The position numbers and the translations under genes were made by a program. Shown here in pieces: positions 1 to 7,617 of a DNA stretch of 11,645 nt. The stretch is from NCBI GenBank assembly GCA_026391935.1, contig JAPLDC010000228.1, forward strand, positions 1-11,645, written 5' to 3'. A model generated the notes under the pieces. That model had not been told where the DNA came from. It ran no database searches and saw only the letters and a list, made by a program, of their open reading frames with translations. This DNA is from Bacteroidota bacterium. GTDB taxonomy: Bacteria > Bacteroidota > Bacteroidia > 2-12-FULL-35-15. Within the stretch, counting starts at the first letter, position 1; every line of letters begins with the position of its first letter.

Positions 1-41
1 CCGGCAATAATTGCTAATTTTATATTTATTCCAATTTTCAT
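1..41 (-). CDS. Start of an unidentified gene (5' end only)
   Basis: An ATG at 39-41 on the minus strand opens a frame that stays open to the window edge, reading MKIGINIKLAIIA and then a glycine codon that begins beyond it. The Lys-rich start followed by Ile/Leu/Ala would suit a cytoplasmic beta strand or the beginning of a hydrophobic segment. Thirteen full codons are too few to assign a family. It lies about 120 nt beyond the rho stop, in the same direction, separated by a repeat array and a hairpin. It is called because the start is well placed after an A-rich stretch; a chance open frame of this length is quite possible. Confidence 0.4.
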   Translation of the reverse strand, partial: MKIGINIKLAIIA

Positions 42-56
42 TTTTTAATCTATTTC

Positions 57-94
57 TCGATACAATTCTTTTCCTTTGTCAAAGAATTACTCGA
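57..94. other. Imperfect hairpin downstream of rho
   Basis: The arms AATTCTTT (64-71) and AAAGAATT (81-88) pair perfectly over 8 bp around a 9-nt loop. A further TCGA/TCGA pairing (57-60 with 91-94) extends the stem across a small internal loop. An alternative structure, CTTTG-T-CAAAG (74-84), overlaps the loop and would compete with it. There is no clean T run immediately after the stem on the minus strand, so this is a weak candidate for an intrinsic terminator of rho. It could instead be a 3'-end protecting structure or part of the leader of the next gene. Confidence 0.35.
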
Positions 95-107
95 AATGAC
101 ATATTGC

Positions 108-157
108 CTAAAACTTTCAAACCTGAAACTTTTAACTTTGAACTTTAAACTTTGAAC
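108..157. repeat. Degenerate 7-bp tandem repeat array (TTTGAAC-like)
   Basis: On the plus strand, six contiguous heptamers run from 116 to 157: TTCAAAC, CTGAAAC, TTTTAAC, TTTGAAC, TTTAAAC, TTTGAAC. A seventh related unit (CTAAAAC, 108-114) precedes them after a single extra base. Every unit ends in AAC (GTT at the start of each unit on the coding strand). The array begins four bases beyond the rho stop codon, so it would lie in the 3' untranslated part of the rho transcript. Heptamer-period intergenic repeats are known in several bacterial groups; the role here is unknown. Confidence 0.7.
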
Positions 158-161
158 TGAT

Positions 162-1817
162 CTACCCATTCATGGAAATTAAAAACTCCTCATTTGTTTG
201 CGTGTTTTTTATTCGGTCTCTCATAAATTCCATTGCTTCCACAGGATTCATGTCAGATAAATGTTTACGCAAGATCCAAACGCGTTGTTGTGTTTCTTTG
301 TCAACCAACAGATCATCTCTACGTGTACTTGATGCAACGATATCAATTGCAGGATAAATACGTTTATTCGCAATTTTACGATCCAATTGGATCTCTGAAT
401 TACCGGTACCTTTGAACTCTTCAAAGATCACTTCATCCATTTTAGATCCTGTTTCTGTTAAGGCTGTAGCAATGATCGTTAGCGATCCACCACCTTCAAT
501 TTTTCGTGCTGCTCCAAAAAATCTTTGTGGTTTGTGTAATGCATTTGCATCCACACCACCGCTCAATACTTTTCCGGATGCAGGTTGTACAGTATTATAC
601 GCACGTGCCAAACGGGTGATCGAATCCAATAAAATACAAACATCATGTCCGCATTCTACCATTCGTTTTGCTTTTTCTAAAACAATGTTTGCAATTTTTA
701 CGTGACGGTCAGCCGGTTCGTCAAAAGTAGAAGCAATAACTTCAGCCTTAACGCTACGAGCCATATCTGTAACCTCTTCCGGACGCTCATCAATTAAAAG
801 AATGATAAGATATGTTTCCGGATGATTGGCAGAAATAGCATTTGCAATATCTTTCAATAAAACGGTTTTACCTGTTTTTGGTTGTGCAACGATTAATGCA
901 CGTTGCCCTTTTCCAATAGGAGTAATCAAATCAACGATGCGAGAAGACAGATTTTGTTGAGCATGACCTGTCAAATTAAATTTTTCGTACGGAAACAAAG
1001 GAGTCAAATAGTCGAAAGGTACACGGTCGCGAACAAATGCAGGCTCACGTCCATTTATTTTTTCTACTTTGATCAATGGAAAATATTTTTCTCCTTCTTT
1101 TGGAGGACGGATCGTTCCTCTAACAGTATCTCCGGTCTTTAATCCGAATAGTTTTATTTGTGATTGTGAGACATAAACATCATCCGGTGAATTTAAATAG
1201 TTGTAATCCGATGAACGTAAAAAGCCATATCCGTCAGGCATGATTTCTAAAACCCCTTCACTGGAAACAATTCCATCAAAATTATAAAGATCCTGTGGTT
1301 TTGCATTGTTGTAACGATTGCGGTTCTGGTTATCTTTATTATCGCTGTTCCCGTTTGAATTGTCTTGAGAAATAGTCTGATTCTCCTGTGTATTCGGAGT
1401 ATTTTCTGTATTCGTTTCTTGTGTGTTTTCCTGCGGGATTTCTTGTTTATTTTCTGAAGTGTTTTCTTTAATTATTTCAGAAACAATAGGGGAGTTGTTA
1501 TTTGTGTTTTCTGATGCGTCATTTTTTGTTGTATTAAAATCTTCATCATTAAATATAGTTGCCGGTTCTTCCTGTTTTACTTTCGGATGGTTGTCCGTAT
1601 TTTCAGGTTTGATCTTGCGTGGGCGCAGAATCCGTTCTTCCGATTTAATATTTTGTGGCTTTTGGTCCGATACAGATGGAGTTATAGCTTGTTGGTCCAG
1701 TATTTTGTAAATTAATTCTTGTTTTTTTAGAGCTTCAAATTTTGGAATATTAAGGCTTTTTGCAATTTCTCTTAATTCTCCAACGAGTTTGTTGTTCAAT
1801 TCAATAATGTCGTGCAT
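162..1817 (-). CDS. rho: Transcription termination factor Rho
   Basis: Rho is the hexameric RNA-dependent ATPase that loads on nascent RNA and releases RNA polymerase. At 551 residues it is much longer than the 419-residue E. coli protein. An N-terminal Rho_N helical domain (about 1-43) is followed by a disordered linker (about 45-178) rich in Asn, Glu, Gln and Thr. The cold-shock-like RNA-binding domain is at about 180-255 (IMPDGYGFLRSS), and the RecA-type ATPase fills the rest. Visible motifs are Walker A AQPKTGKT (311-318), the DERPEEVTD segment with catalytic Glu344, Walker B CILLDSITR with Asp398, the Q-loop region around GGVDANALHKPQRFFGAAR, the R-loop KGTGNSE and the arginine finger in SSTRR (Arg499). 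All key residues are intact. The ATG at 1817 gives the expected Rho_N start. The gene appears to have its own promoter in a 186-nt leader; autoregulation by attenuation is known for rho in enterobacteria but cannot be shown here. Confidence 0.98.
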   Translation of the reverse strand: MHDIIELNNKLVGELREIAKSLNIPKFEALKKQELIYKILDQQAITPSVSDQKPQNIKSEERILRPRKIKPENTDNHPKVKQEEPATIFNDEDFNTTKNDASENTNNNSPIVSEIIKENTSENKQEIPQENTQETNTENTPNTQENQTISQDNSNGNSDNKDNQNRNRYNNAKPQDLYNFDGIVSSEGVLEIMPDGYGFLRSSDYNYLNSPDDVYVSQSQIKLFGLKTGDTVRGTIRPPKEGEKYFPLIKVEKINGREPAFVRDRVPFDYLTPLFPYEKFNLTGHAQQNLSSRIVDLITPIGKGQRALIVAQPKTGKTVLLKDIANAISANHPETYLIILLIDERPEEVTDMARSVKAEVIASTFDEPADRHVKIANIVLEKAKRMVECGHDVCILLDSITRLARAYNTVQPASGKVLSGGVDANALHKPQRFFGAARKIEGGGSLTIIATALTETGSKMDEVIFEEFKGTGNSEIQLDRKIANKRIYPAIDIVASSTRRDDLLVDKETQQRVWILRKHLSDMNPVEAMEFMRDRIKNTQTNEEFLISMNG

Positions 1818-1956
1818 AGGTTGTTTGTTTGGTTAATACATCAATTCGGATGATTGATTTTTTAAGATAGGATGGTAAAAATATTTTTGTGTTTTATTAT
1901 TCGATAAAAATACGATTGTGATTGTTATGAGAATATATAACAGCGGAAACGCTTTG

Positions 1957-1986
1957 CAATAATACTAAGAATTTTTAATATACAAG
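1957..1986 (-). promoter_or_regulatory. Candidate rho promoter (Bacteroidota type)
   Basis: On the minus strand, CTTG (1983-1986) is followed after 18 nt by TATTATTG (1957-1964). This resembles the Bacteroidota consensus of TTG/TTTG near -33 and TAnnTTTG near -7, with one mismatch in the second element. Transcription would begin near 1950 and leave a leader of roughly 130 nt before the rho ATG. The rest of the 186-nt gap (1818-2003) holds no open reading frame and only weak short hairpins such as AGCG-TTTC-CGCT. AT-rich DNA yields such motifs by chance, so support is modest. Confidence 0.3.
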
Positions 1987-2003
1987 TAATAAATAAAAAT
2001 AAA

Positions 2004-2501
2004 TTATGCCCTTTTTCCGAGTTCTATAACTTCCAAATCTTTGATCTTATTGCCATCAATGGTAAAACGAACGAGCGTTTTTACTGCGTGAAACCCGTGA
2101 TTTCCTGCAGCACCCGGATTTATATGCAGCAATTTATGTTTATCGTCATACATTACTTTTAAAATATGTGAATGACCGCAAATAAACAATTGAGGCTTGT
2201 TCCGTTTTATTTCTTCCAATGCTTCAGCTGAATATCTATTTGGATAACCACCAATATGTGTGATATAAACAGTTACATTTTCGCACATAAATACTTGATT
2301 CAAAGGATGCACTTTTCTTACATCTTGTCCATCAATATTGCCATAAACCGCCATTACTGGTTTTATTTTTGAAAGCTCATCTGTAATTGAAATGGTGCCA
2401 ACATCACCTGCATGCCATATTTGGTCACAGCCTTCAAAGTACTTGAAAATTTTAGGATCCAAATAGTTATGTGTATCTGATAGTAAAGCTATGCGTTGCA
2501 T
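2004..2501 (-). CDS. YfcE/MJ0936-type metallophosphoesterase
   Basis: This is a compact 165-residue calcineurin-like phosphoesterase, near the usual length for the small YfcE/MJ0936 family, which hydrolyses phosphodiester bonds with a two-metal centre in the cytoplasm. The metal ligands are visible in order: Asp9 and His11 in SDTHNY, Asp33 in HAGDVG, Asn55 in VYGNID, His82 in YITHIGG, and His110 and His112 in ICGHSH. The NPGAAG turn (128-133) that follows is typical of the family. There is no signal peptide. GNID replaces the GNHD of classical members, which is common in this subgroup. It sits alone between a strong hairpin upstream and the rho leader downstream. The natural substrate cannot be inferred. 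The ATG at 2501 directly precedes the conserved first beta strand, so the start is secure. Confidence 0.92.
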   Translation of the reverse strand: MQRIALLSDTHNYLDPKIFKYFEGCDQIWHAGDVGTISITDELSKIKPVMAVYGNIDGQDVRKVHPLNQVFMCENVTVYITHIGGYPNRYSAEALEEIKRNKPQLFICGHSHILKVMYDDKHKLLHINPGAAGNHGFHAVKTLVRFTIDGNKIKDLEVIELGKRA

Positions 2502-2516
2502 GTTGCAATATTAAAT

Positions 2517-2549
2517 AAAAAATGTCCTCAAACAAGGAGGACATTTTTT
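2517..2549. terminator. Symmetric intrinsic terminator
   Basis: A perfect 13-bp inverted repeat, AAAAAATGTCCTC (2517-2529) and GAGGACATTTTTT (2537-2549), encloses a 7-nt loop. The A and T runs on the two sides give a U tract on either strand, so the element could terminate in both directions. It lies about 20 nt past the stop codon of the large secreted protein gene, as expected for its terminator. It also ends only 15 nt before the phosphoesterase start codon at 2501. Confidence 0.85.
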
Positions 2550-2568
2550 ATTTTTTAAGATCGAGTTA

Positions 2569-5500
2569 TTATTTTACAATAGTAACATGTCCAATATAAT
2601 TATGTGTTTTCCCTTTGTTATCTTTCACATCAATACTATAAAAGTAGACATCTTCTTGAACAATATTGTTATTATTTTGCACTGTCCCATTCCAACCTTC
2701 ATTTATTGATTTCGATTTGAATATTAAATTTCCCCATCGATCAAAGATACGCATCGTAAACTCGGCAATGTATAAACCTTTCGGAGCAAAAAATGAATTT
2801 AAAGCATCTCCGTTTGGAGTAAATGCGTTTGGAATATAAAGACTATACTCAGGGAGTATCGTAAGACAGTTTGTAGCGACATCCGAACATCCACCTAAGC
2901 TTTGGACAGTTAGTGTAACACAATATTGACCAGAATCAGCATAAATATGTGAAGGGTTGATCAAGTAGCTGGTATTAGATTCATACAAATTTGTTGGATC
3001 CCCAAAGTCCCATAACCAATTAACTGCATTAATTGAAAGGTCGGTAAAATTTATTATAGGTGCTTCCATCGTAGCAGGTTGAGGGCCTAAAATAAATTGG
3101 GCTGTAGGTTGCGGATAGACAGTGATCATATTATTCATCGTAGTTGTAGAAGAACATCCTCCATTTGAAATAGCAGTTAATGTAATGTCATAAGTTCCAG
3201 CATTATAACAAACGGGTTCAGGGCTCTGAAGGTTAGAAGAAGAACTATTACCAAAATCCCAAGCCCAGGATGCAACTGATCCACCAGCTACAGTTGTTGC
3301 ATCAACGAATGTTATACATATAGGTTCACATCCACTTGAAACATTTGAATTAAAGGAAATATTTGGTAATGGTAGAACTGTAACAGTTATAGTAGCTATT
3401 GCAGGAGTTACAGTACATCCATCCGTTATTGTAACTGTATAGGTTGTTGTTGCAACTGGAGAAACAGAAAGTGAAGTGCCACTACCAGCACCTGGCATCC
3501 AGTTGTAAGAATAAGTTCCATCACCACCAGATGCTGTTGCAGATAATGAGGTGCTAACACCTGGGCAAATCGAAACATTTGCACTGCCAATAACAGCTAA
3601 AGGAGGGTTTACGGTAATAATAACTGTTTGAGAACTTAGTGAAACACATCCTGCAGTATCAGTTGCCGTTACAGTATATGTGGTAGTTGTTGTAGGCGAA
3701 ACAGAATAATTGGAACCGGTAAAAGCAGGAGCCGTCCAATTAAATATATATCCACCTAAAGGATGTCCTCCAGCAGCTGATGCTATGAGTGTAGTGCTTT
3801 GTCCAATACAAATTGTTACTGGAGGAATATTATCAATAACTATTATTGTTGGTTGAATTATTGTTGCACTTGCTGTTACTGTGCAACCGCTTGCATCAGT
3901 TATTGTGCAGGTGTATGTGCCAGCACATAATGCTGAAGCGGTAGGCGTTGTTTGTCCGTTATTCCAAAGATAGCTATATGGGCTTATGCCTAAGCTAGCA
4001 ATTACTGTTGCTGTTCCATCACATACACTATTGCAAGTTACGGGTGTATTAGTAATTGTCGCAGAAACGCCTGGAGTATTTGGGACAGTAATACAAATAC
4101 TGTCAAGACAACCGTTCAAATCTGTTACAGTTACACAATAGGAACCTGGAATTAAGTTGATAGCAGTTGCAGTTGTTTGACCATTAGACCATAAATATGA
4201 AAAGCCTCCAACACCACCGGCTGCAACAACTGTTGCAGAACCATCGGGTTGATTGCAATGTGACGTTAGAGCAGAAATTGTTAAAGCGATTGGAGTTGGT
4301 TCAATTACTTGAATCGTGTCTTGTGCAGTGCACCCCAAGATATCGGTTACAACAATAGTATAAGTTGCGGCACATAGACTATTGATATTTTGAGTATTTG
4401 AACCATTTGACCAATTATAGTTATATCCACCAAAACTTCCTGCAACAGCAACTATACCTGTTCCATCGCATGAACCAAAGCAATTTGACGGAGCTCCTGT
4501 TGCATTTAATGTTAATACTGATCCAGTCGTTATTGTCACAACATCCGTTCCTGTACAGCCCAATGCATCACTGACTGTTACTGTATAAGTGGTGGTGGGT
4601 GAAGTAGGAGATACGTTCGGAGTAGCACTGGTTGAAAACCCTGGCATTCCAGGTGCATCCCAAGTATATGTATATCCAGCACCTGATGGCGTAACTCCCA
4701 AGGTGTAATTTCCACCTGCGCAAATACTGTCATCTACTCCTGCATTTGCTACGATGCTTGGTGCAACTGTAACGGTTGCAAGTGTCATTGGTCCAATACA
4801 TCCTAATGTATTACTTTGAACATAATAAGTTGTTGCACCAAAAAGAGCAGGTGTTGTATACGTTGTTCCTGTTCCTAGTAAAGTTCCTGATGGTGCATCG
4901 TACCATTCATAAACATCTCCCGATGTTCCTGCAGTTAATGATGTTGTCATTCCAAAGCAAACTGTTGCACTAGGAACTACCGGAGCTAGAGGAGTGGGGT
5001 TTACAGTAATATCAACTGTCCCCGGCAAACTTAAACATCCTGCTGCAGAAGTTACGGTCACAGAATATGTACCAGTTGCAGCTATTGTCACAGAAGGGAT
5101 TGAAGGGTTTTGAATAGAAGAAGTAAACGTATTTGGACCGGTCCAACTATATGTTGGTTCGATGGATGTCGTTGATAAATTTAAAGTTGTTCCCGAACAA
5201 ATTGGTGAAGGTCCGGTTGCTATTGGTGTCGTTGGAATTGGATTGACAGTAATATTTACAGTGCCGGGTAAACTGGAACATCCTGCTGCAGATGTTGCAA
5301 CTACTGAATACGTTCCAGTGGCAGCCGTTGTTGCAGAAGGAATTGAAGGGTTTTGAAGTAATGATGTAAATGCATTTGGACCAGTCCAACTGAATGTTGG
5401 ACCAGCAGATGTAGTTGACAAATTTAATGTTGTTCCCGAACAAATTGGTGTAGTTCCTGTTGCTATTGGTGTAGCAGGAGTAGGATTTATTGTAACGGTT

Positions 5501-6663
5501 GTTGATACAGGAGTTCCAACACATCCCGCCAAAGTCATTGTAACAGAGTATGTTCCTGAATTCGCAACTGTAGCTGATGGTATGGTCGGATTCTGAAGAG
5601 CAGAGACAAATCCTCCAGGGCCTGTCCAACTGTATGTTGCACCAACTGTACTAGGCAGGCAACTTAAAGATAAATTGTTCCCAGAACAAATGGGTCCGTT
5701 ATTGCTTGCTGTTAATGTAGGGACAATGGTTTGAAGAACAACTACTGTATCCGTGCTGGAAAGAGCGGCTCCACATCCTGAGGTTCCTGTTATGGAAGCA
5801 TAATAGGAAGTGCTGGGTTGACCCGCAGGGGGTGTTACTGTTATTGGTGAACCTGTTCCTACGAATGTATTAGAAGGTAAAACATACCAATTGATAGTAT
5901 ACGTAGCTGCTCCATTTGGAGTAAAACGTTTTGTTTCATTGGTTGTGACCCATTGTGTATTGTTTCTTCCAGGAACTATTACAGCTGCGGTTCCTGTAGC
6001 ATTGTGTAAACCATGAACAGCATTTCCACTATTCCAAGAAGTACATAAAGGTTTGTTTGCTATTCGCGTTTCAATAATATTAGTAGATTCAAATATTGTA
6101 ATCTGGCTGGAATATAATGATCCACAAGAAAACATAGGGACATTGCTCCATGAAACTGAAAGTCGTCTGTTGGGTGCAACACCGTATAATGCATATTTTA
6201 TAGTTCCACCAACTCCTGGATTAATATCTTGCCATGCACCCATGATTGTATTTCTTGGAGCATTTCCTGTTGCGTTTGGAATAGTTGTAGTCACCCAAGT
6301 AGAAGTTTCACCAGCTTGAAATCCTAACCAATTATTGGAACCAATAATAAATTGAGTATAAGAATTTCCGTAAAAACAGAACGTAAATCCAATAGGCAAT
6401 AACCCTGATTGAGAATCATCTGAAAGTGAAACGGATGTTCCTGTTGAATAAGAATCTGGTGTGTAAGCAACTGAGCTTATAGCATAACTCGTAGTAGGTA
6501 AACTACCTGGGCCACCAGGAGTCACTATCGCTGTTAAGTTGGCGCTCCCGCCAGAACATATTGTTTGAGTTTCGGGTGAAGCATCAACAATTTGAGAATA
6601 AGATACGCCTATTTTTAAAAGAAAAAATAAGGCGAAAATTGATTTTTTTTTCGTGATAATCAT
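2569..6663 (-). CDS. Giant secreted modular protein with SprB repeats, PKD domains and CHU_C sorting domain
   Basis: This is a 1364-residue surface or secreted protein. Residues 1-23 form a signal peptide (Lys-rich start, hydrophobic core, then SYSQ). Residues about 58-250 are an unassigned beta-rich region with conserved-looking aromatic/Gly motifs such as IGFTFCFYG. Three 81-residue Ig-like repeats follow (314-394, 395-475, 476-556), each with PICSG and YSWTGP-like motifs. Two looser modules occupy 557-714. Three SprB-type repeats (about 717-940) share NWSNG/LWSNGQT and VTDxxGC motifs. Two more Ig-like modules (941-1100) and two PKD domains (1101-1184, 1185-1269) with WAWDFG and WLWDFGD lead to the C-terminal gliding-motility-associated domain (about 1274-1364: YIPNAFTPNGD, IFDRWGNLIF). 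Proteins with this C-terminus are exported by the type IX secretion system in Bacteroidota. Adhesion is likely from the modules but is an inference; no catalytic domain is evident. Homologous SprB in Flavobacterium is a motility adhesin, but this protein is far smaller. Confidence 0.93.
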   Translation of the reverse strand: MIITKKKSIFALFFLLKIGVSYSQIVDASPETQTICSGGSANLTAIVTPGGPGSLPTTSYAISSVAYTPDSYSTGTSVSLSDDSQSGLLPIGFTFCFYGNSYTQFIIGSNNWLGFQAGETSTWVTTTIPNATGNAPRNTIMGAWQDINPGVGGTIKYALYGVAPNRRLSVSWSNVPMFSCGSLYSSQITIFESTNIIETRIANKPLCTSWNSGNAVHGLHNATGTAAVIVPGRNNTQWVTTNETKRFTPNGAATYTINWYVLPSNTFVGTGSPITVTPPAGQPSTSYYASITGTSGCGAALSSTDTVVVLQTIVPTLTASNNGPICSGNNLSLSCLPSTVGATYSWTGPGGFVSALQNPTIPSATVANSGTYSVTMTLAGCVGTPVSTTVTINPTPATPIATGTTPICSGTTLNLSTTSAGPTFSWTGPNAFTSLLQNPSIPSATTAATGTYSVVATSAAGCSSLPGTVNITVNPIPTTPIATGPSPICSGTTLNLSTTSIEPTYSWTGPNTFTSSIQNPSIPSVTIAATGTYSVTVTSAAGCLSLPGTVDITVNPTPLAPVVPSATVCFGMTTSLTAGTSGDVYEWYDAPSGTLLGTGTTYTTPALFGATTYYVQSNTLGCIGPMTLATVTVAPSIVANAGVDDSICAGGNYTLGVTPSGAGYTYTWDAPGMPGFSTSATPNVSPTSPTTTYTVTVSDALGCTGTDVVTITTGSVLTLNATGAPSNCFGSCDGTGIVAVAGSFGGYNYNWSNGSNTQNINSLCAATYTIVVTDILGCTAQDTIQVIEPTPIALTISALTSHCNQPDGSATVVAAGGVGGFSYLWSNGQTTATAINLIPGSYCVTVTDLNGCLDSICITVPNTPGVSATITNTPVTCNSVCDGTATVIASLGISPYSYLWNNGQTTPTASALCAGTYTCTITDASGCTVTASATIIQPTIIVIDNIPPVTICIGQSTTLIASAAGGHPLGGYIFNWTAPAFTGSNYSVSPTTTTTYTVTATDTAGCVSLSSQTVIITVNPPLAVIGSANVSICPGVSTSLSATASGGDGTYSYNWMPGAGSGTSLSVSPVATTTYTVTITDGCTVTPAIATITVTVLPLPNISFNSNVSSGCEPICITFVDATTVAGGSVASWAWDFGNSSSSNLQSPEPVCYNAGTYDITLTAISNGGCSSTTTMNNMITVYPQPTAQFILGPQPATMEAPIINFTDLSINAVNWLWDFGDPTNLYESNTSYLINPSHIYADSGQYCVTLTVQSLGGCSDVATNCLTILPEYSLYIPNAFTPNGDALNSFFAPKGLYIAEFTMRIFDRWGNLIFKSKSINEGWNGTVQNNNNIVQEDVYFYSIDVKDNKGKTHNYIGHVTIVK
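3844..4515 (-). repeat. Three SprB-type protein repeats
   Basis: Residues about 717-940 of the large secreted protein consist of three units of roughly 72-76 residues. Each has a Cys-containing opening (NCFGSCDG, HCNQPDG, TCNSVCDG), a central YNWSNG, YLWSNGQ or YLWNNGQ strand, and a closing VTDILGC, VTDLNGC or ITDASGC. This pattern matches the SprB repeat family of Bacteroidota surface adhesins. The units are divergent at the DNA level, so they are old duplications compared with the Ig-like block. Confidence 0.75.
4996..5724 (-). repeat. Three in-frame 243-bp Ig-like tandem repeats
   Basis: Units lie at 5482-5724, 5239-5481 and 4996-5238, each 81 codons. By hand alignment, units two and three match at about 65 of 81 residues. 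Their DNA shares long exact stretches, for example a 22-nt match ending in CCGAACAAATTGGTG (near 5186 and 5429) and a shared ATTGAAGGGTTTTGAA (near 5099 and 5342). The first unit is more diverged. The exact 243-bp period keeps frame, so unequal recombination could add or remove a domain without breaking the protein. Confidence 0.85.
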
Positions 6664-6766
6664 TTTCTGAAAAATTATTCAGGGAGGAGAGAGATTATCC
6701 TTGAAATTTATGAACTACCTAGTAGATGTAAATTTACTGAAAAAGGTTGCAGCAGAATTGATTTAG

Positions 6767-6795
6767 AAAAAAAATTTCAAAACATGTTGAAATTT
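6767..6795 (-). terminator. Candidate terminator of the bat operon
   Basis: The arms AAATTTCAA (6772-6780) and TTGAAATTT (6787-6795) pair over 9 bp around a 6-nt loop. On the minus strand the stem runs into eight consecutive T residues (6767-6774), the layout of an intrinsic terminator. It lies 52 nt beyond the batE stop. Only one pair is G-C, so the hairpin is weak. The remainder of the 183-nt gap (6664-6846), which should contain the promoter of the large secreted protein, shows a 10-bp palindrome (6728-6737) and a pyrimidine-rich tract on the coding strand (6681-6695) but no convincing promoter. Confidence 0.5.
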
Positions 6796-6846
6796 GTCGA
6801 TGAACGGACTTTAGTTGTCGGTAAGCGGAATTCAGGGGTGTGGAAA

Positions 6847-7617
6847 TTATATTTTTTTCAAAAAACAAGCTTTTAGCCAGCCAACATTTCCATTGGCAAT
6901 TTTTATTTCTGTCCAGGTACCTAGATCTTGTGTGATTACAGCTTTCGTTCCTTCATGTAAAATAAATAATTTTGTTCCTTTTTCATTTGGAGAGCCTGTC
7001 ACTGTTGCAGTTGGTGAGGTAATGATTACTTCAACGGAATTAATAGTTAGTTCGTTTTTTTGTTGTGCAATGAAAAATGTGAGTATACATAATATAAAAA
7101 AGGTGCTTCCACCAAAGAAACCCAATTTTTTCAATCTGTTTTTAAATGTTAGAAAATACAAACTGATGAGAAGTAAAGAAACGGTGAAAAAAATAATGCA
7201 CAAAATTGACCATTCTTTTGCACTGAAAATATCGATGATGCTATTTTTCCATTCAGTTAAGAATAGTATAGGGGCCGCTTCAATCTTATCTTCTATTTTT
7301 TGATTAGCTATTTTTAAATTTGTGATCAGGTCTTCTTCGTGAGGATTTAATTTTTTTGCTCTTTCATAATTTAAGATCGCAAGGCCAATATTATTTGTTT
7401 TGTAATACGCATTGCCTAAATTATAGTATAACTCAGCAGAAGAGAAGTTGTTATTTAGTATGCTTTCATATTGTGTGATTACTTGTTCATAATCGCCTTT
7501 AGCATAGCAGCTGTTGGCACTGTCAAATACAATTTTGTTATCATTTGCATTTGATGTAAAGCAAACAAAAAAGGAAACAATAAAAAGAAATATTATTTTA
7601 TATTTAAACAATTTCAT
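6847..7617 (-). CDS. batE: BatE, TPR and SH3-domain membrane protein
   Basis: BatE is the last Bat operon product. From the ATG at 7617 it is 256 residues: a signal peptide (about 1-25, ending SNAND), TPR-like helices at about 26-95 (YYNLGNAYYKTNNIGLAILNY), two membrane helices (about 136-157 and 166-184) and a C-terminal bacterial SH3-like domain (about 191-256; VTGSPNEKGTKLFILHEG, WTEIKIANGNVGWL). This order is the standard BatE architecture. The SH3 part would face the periplasm and could bind cell wall or partner proteins; that is inference. The start overlaps the batD stop by 14 nt, suggesting translational coupling. A TTG two codons upstream (7623) is in frame, but the ATG is preferred. 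Confidence 0.92.
   Translation of the reverse strand: MKLFKYKIIFLFIVSFFVCFTSNANDNKIVFDSANSCYAKGDYEQVITQYESILNNNFSSAELYYNLGNAYYKTNNIGLAILNYERAKKLNPHEEDLITNLKIANQKIEDKIEAAPILFLTEWKNSIIDIFSAKEWSILCIIFFTVSLLLISLYFLTFKNRLKKLGFFGGSTFFILCILTFFIAQQKNELTINSVEVIITSPTATVTGSPNEKGTKLFILHEGTKAVITQDLGTWTEIKIANGNVGWLKACFLKKI

Noticed and set aside
1965..2003. Intrinsic terminator after the phosphoesterase
   Set aside because: Only a 7-bp all-AT pairing (ATTTTTA with TAAAAAT) with a long loop can be drawn; this is expected by chance in such AT-rich DNA.
2506..2532. Full promoter for the phosphoesterase (CAAA at 2529-2532 and CAATATTA at 2506-2513 on the plus strand)
   Set aside because: The 15-nt spacing is shorter than usual for the Bacteroidota -33/-7 pair and the upstream element falls in the hairpin loop, so it is kept only as a possibility within a finding.
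5147..5629. 160-codon minus-strand open frame, Cys/Asn/Ser-rich
   Set aside because: It lies wholly inside the Ig-like repeats of the large secreted protein in another frame; its odd composition follows from the repeated codons there.
4996..5724. Possible CRISPR-like or mobile repeat
   Set aside because: The 243-bp repeats are in frame, protein-coding and contiguous, with no spacers; they are duplicated protein domains.
6728..6737. GTAAATTTAC palindrome upstream of the large secreted protein as an operator
   Set aside because: A 10-bp AT-rich palindrome is common by chance in this base composition, and no second copy or promoter pair was found beside it.
6815..7303. 162-codon plus-strand open frame
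   Set aside because: It is antisense to batE, which has clear signal peptide, TPR and SH3 features; this frame has no recognisable domain.
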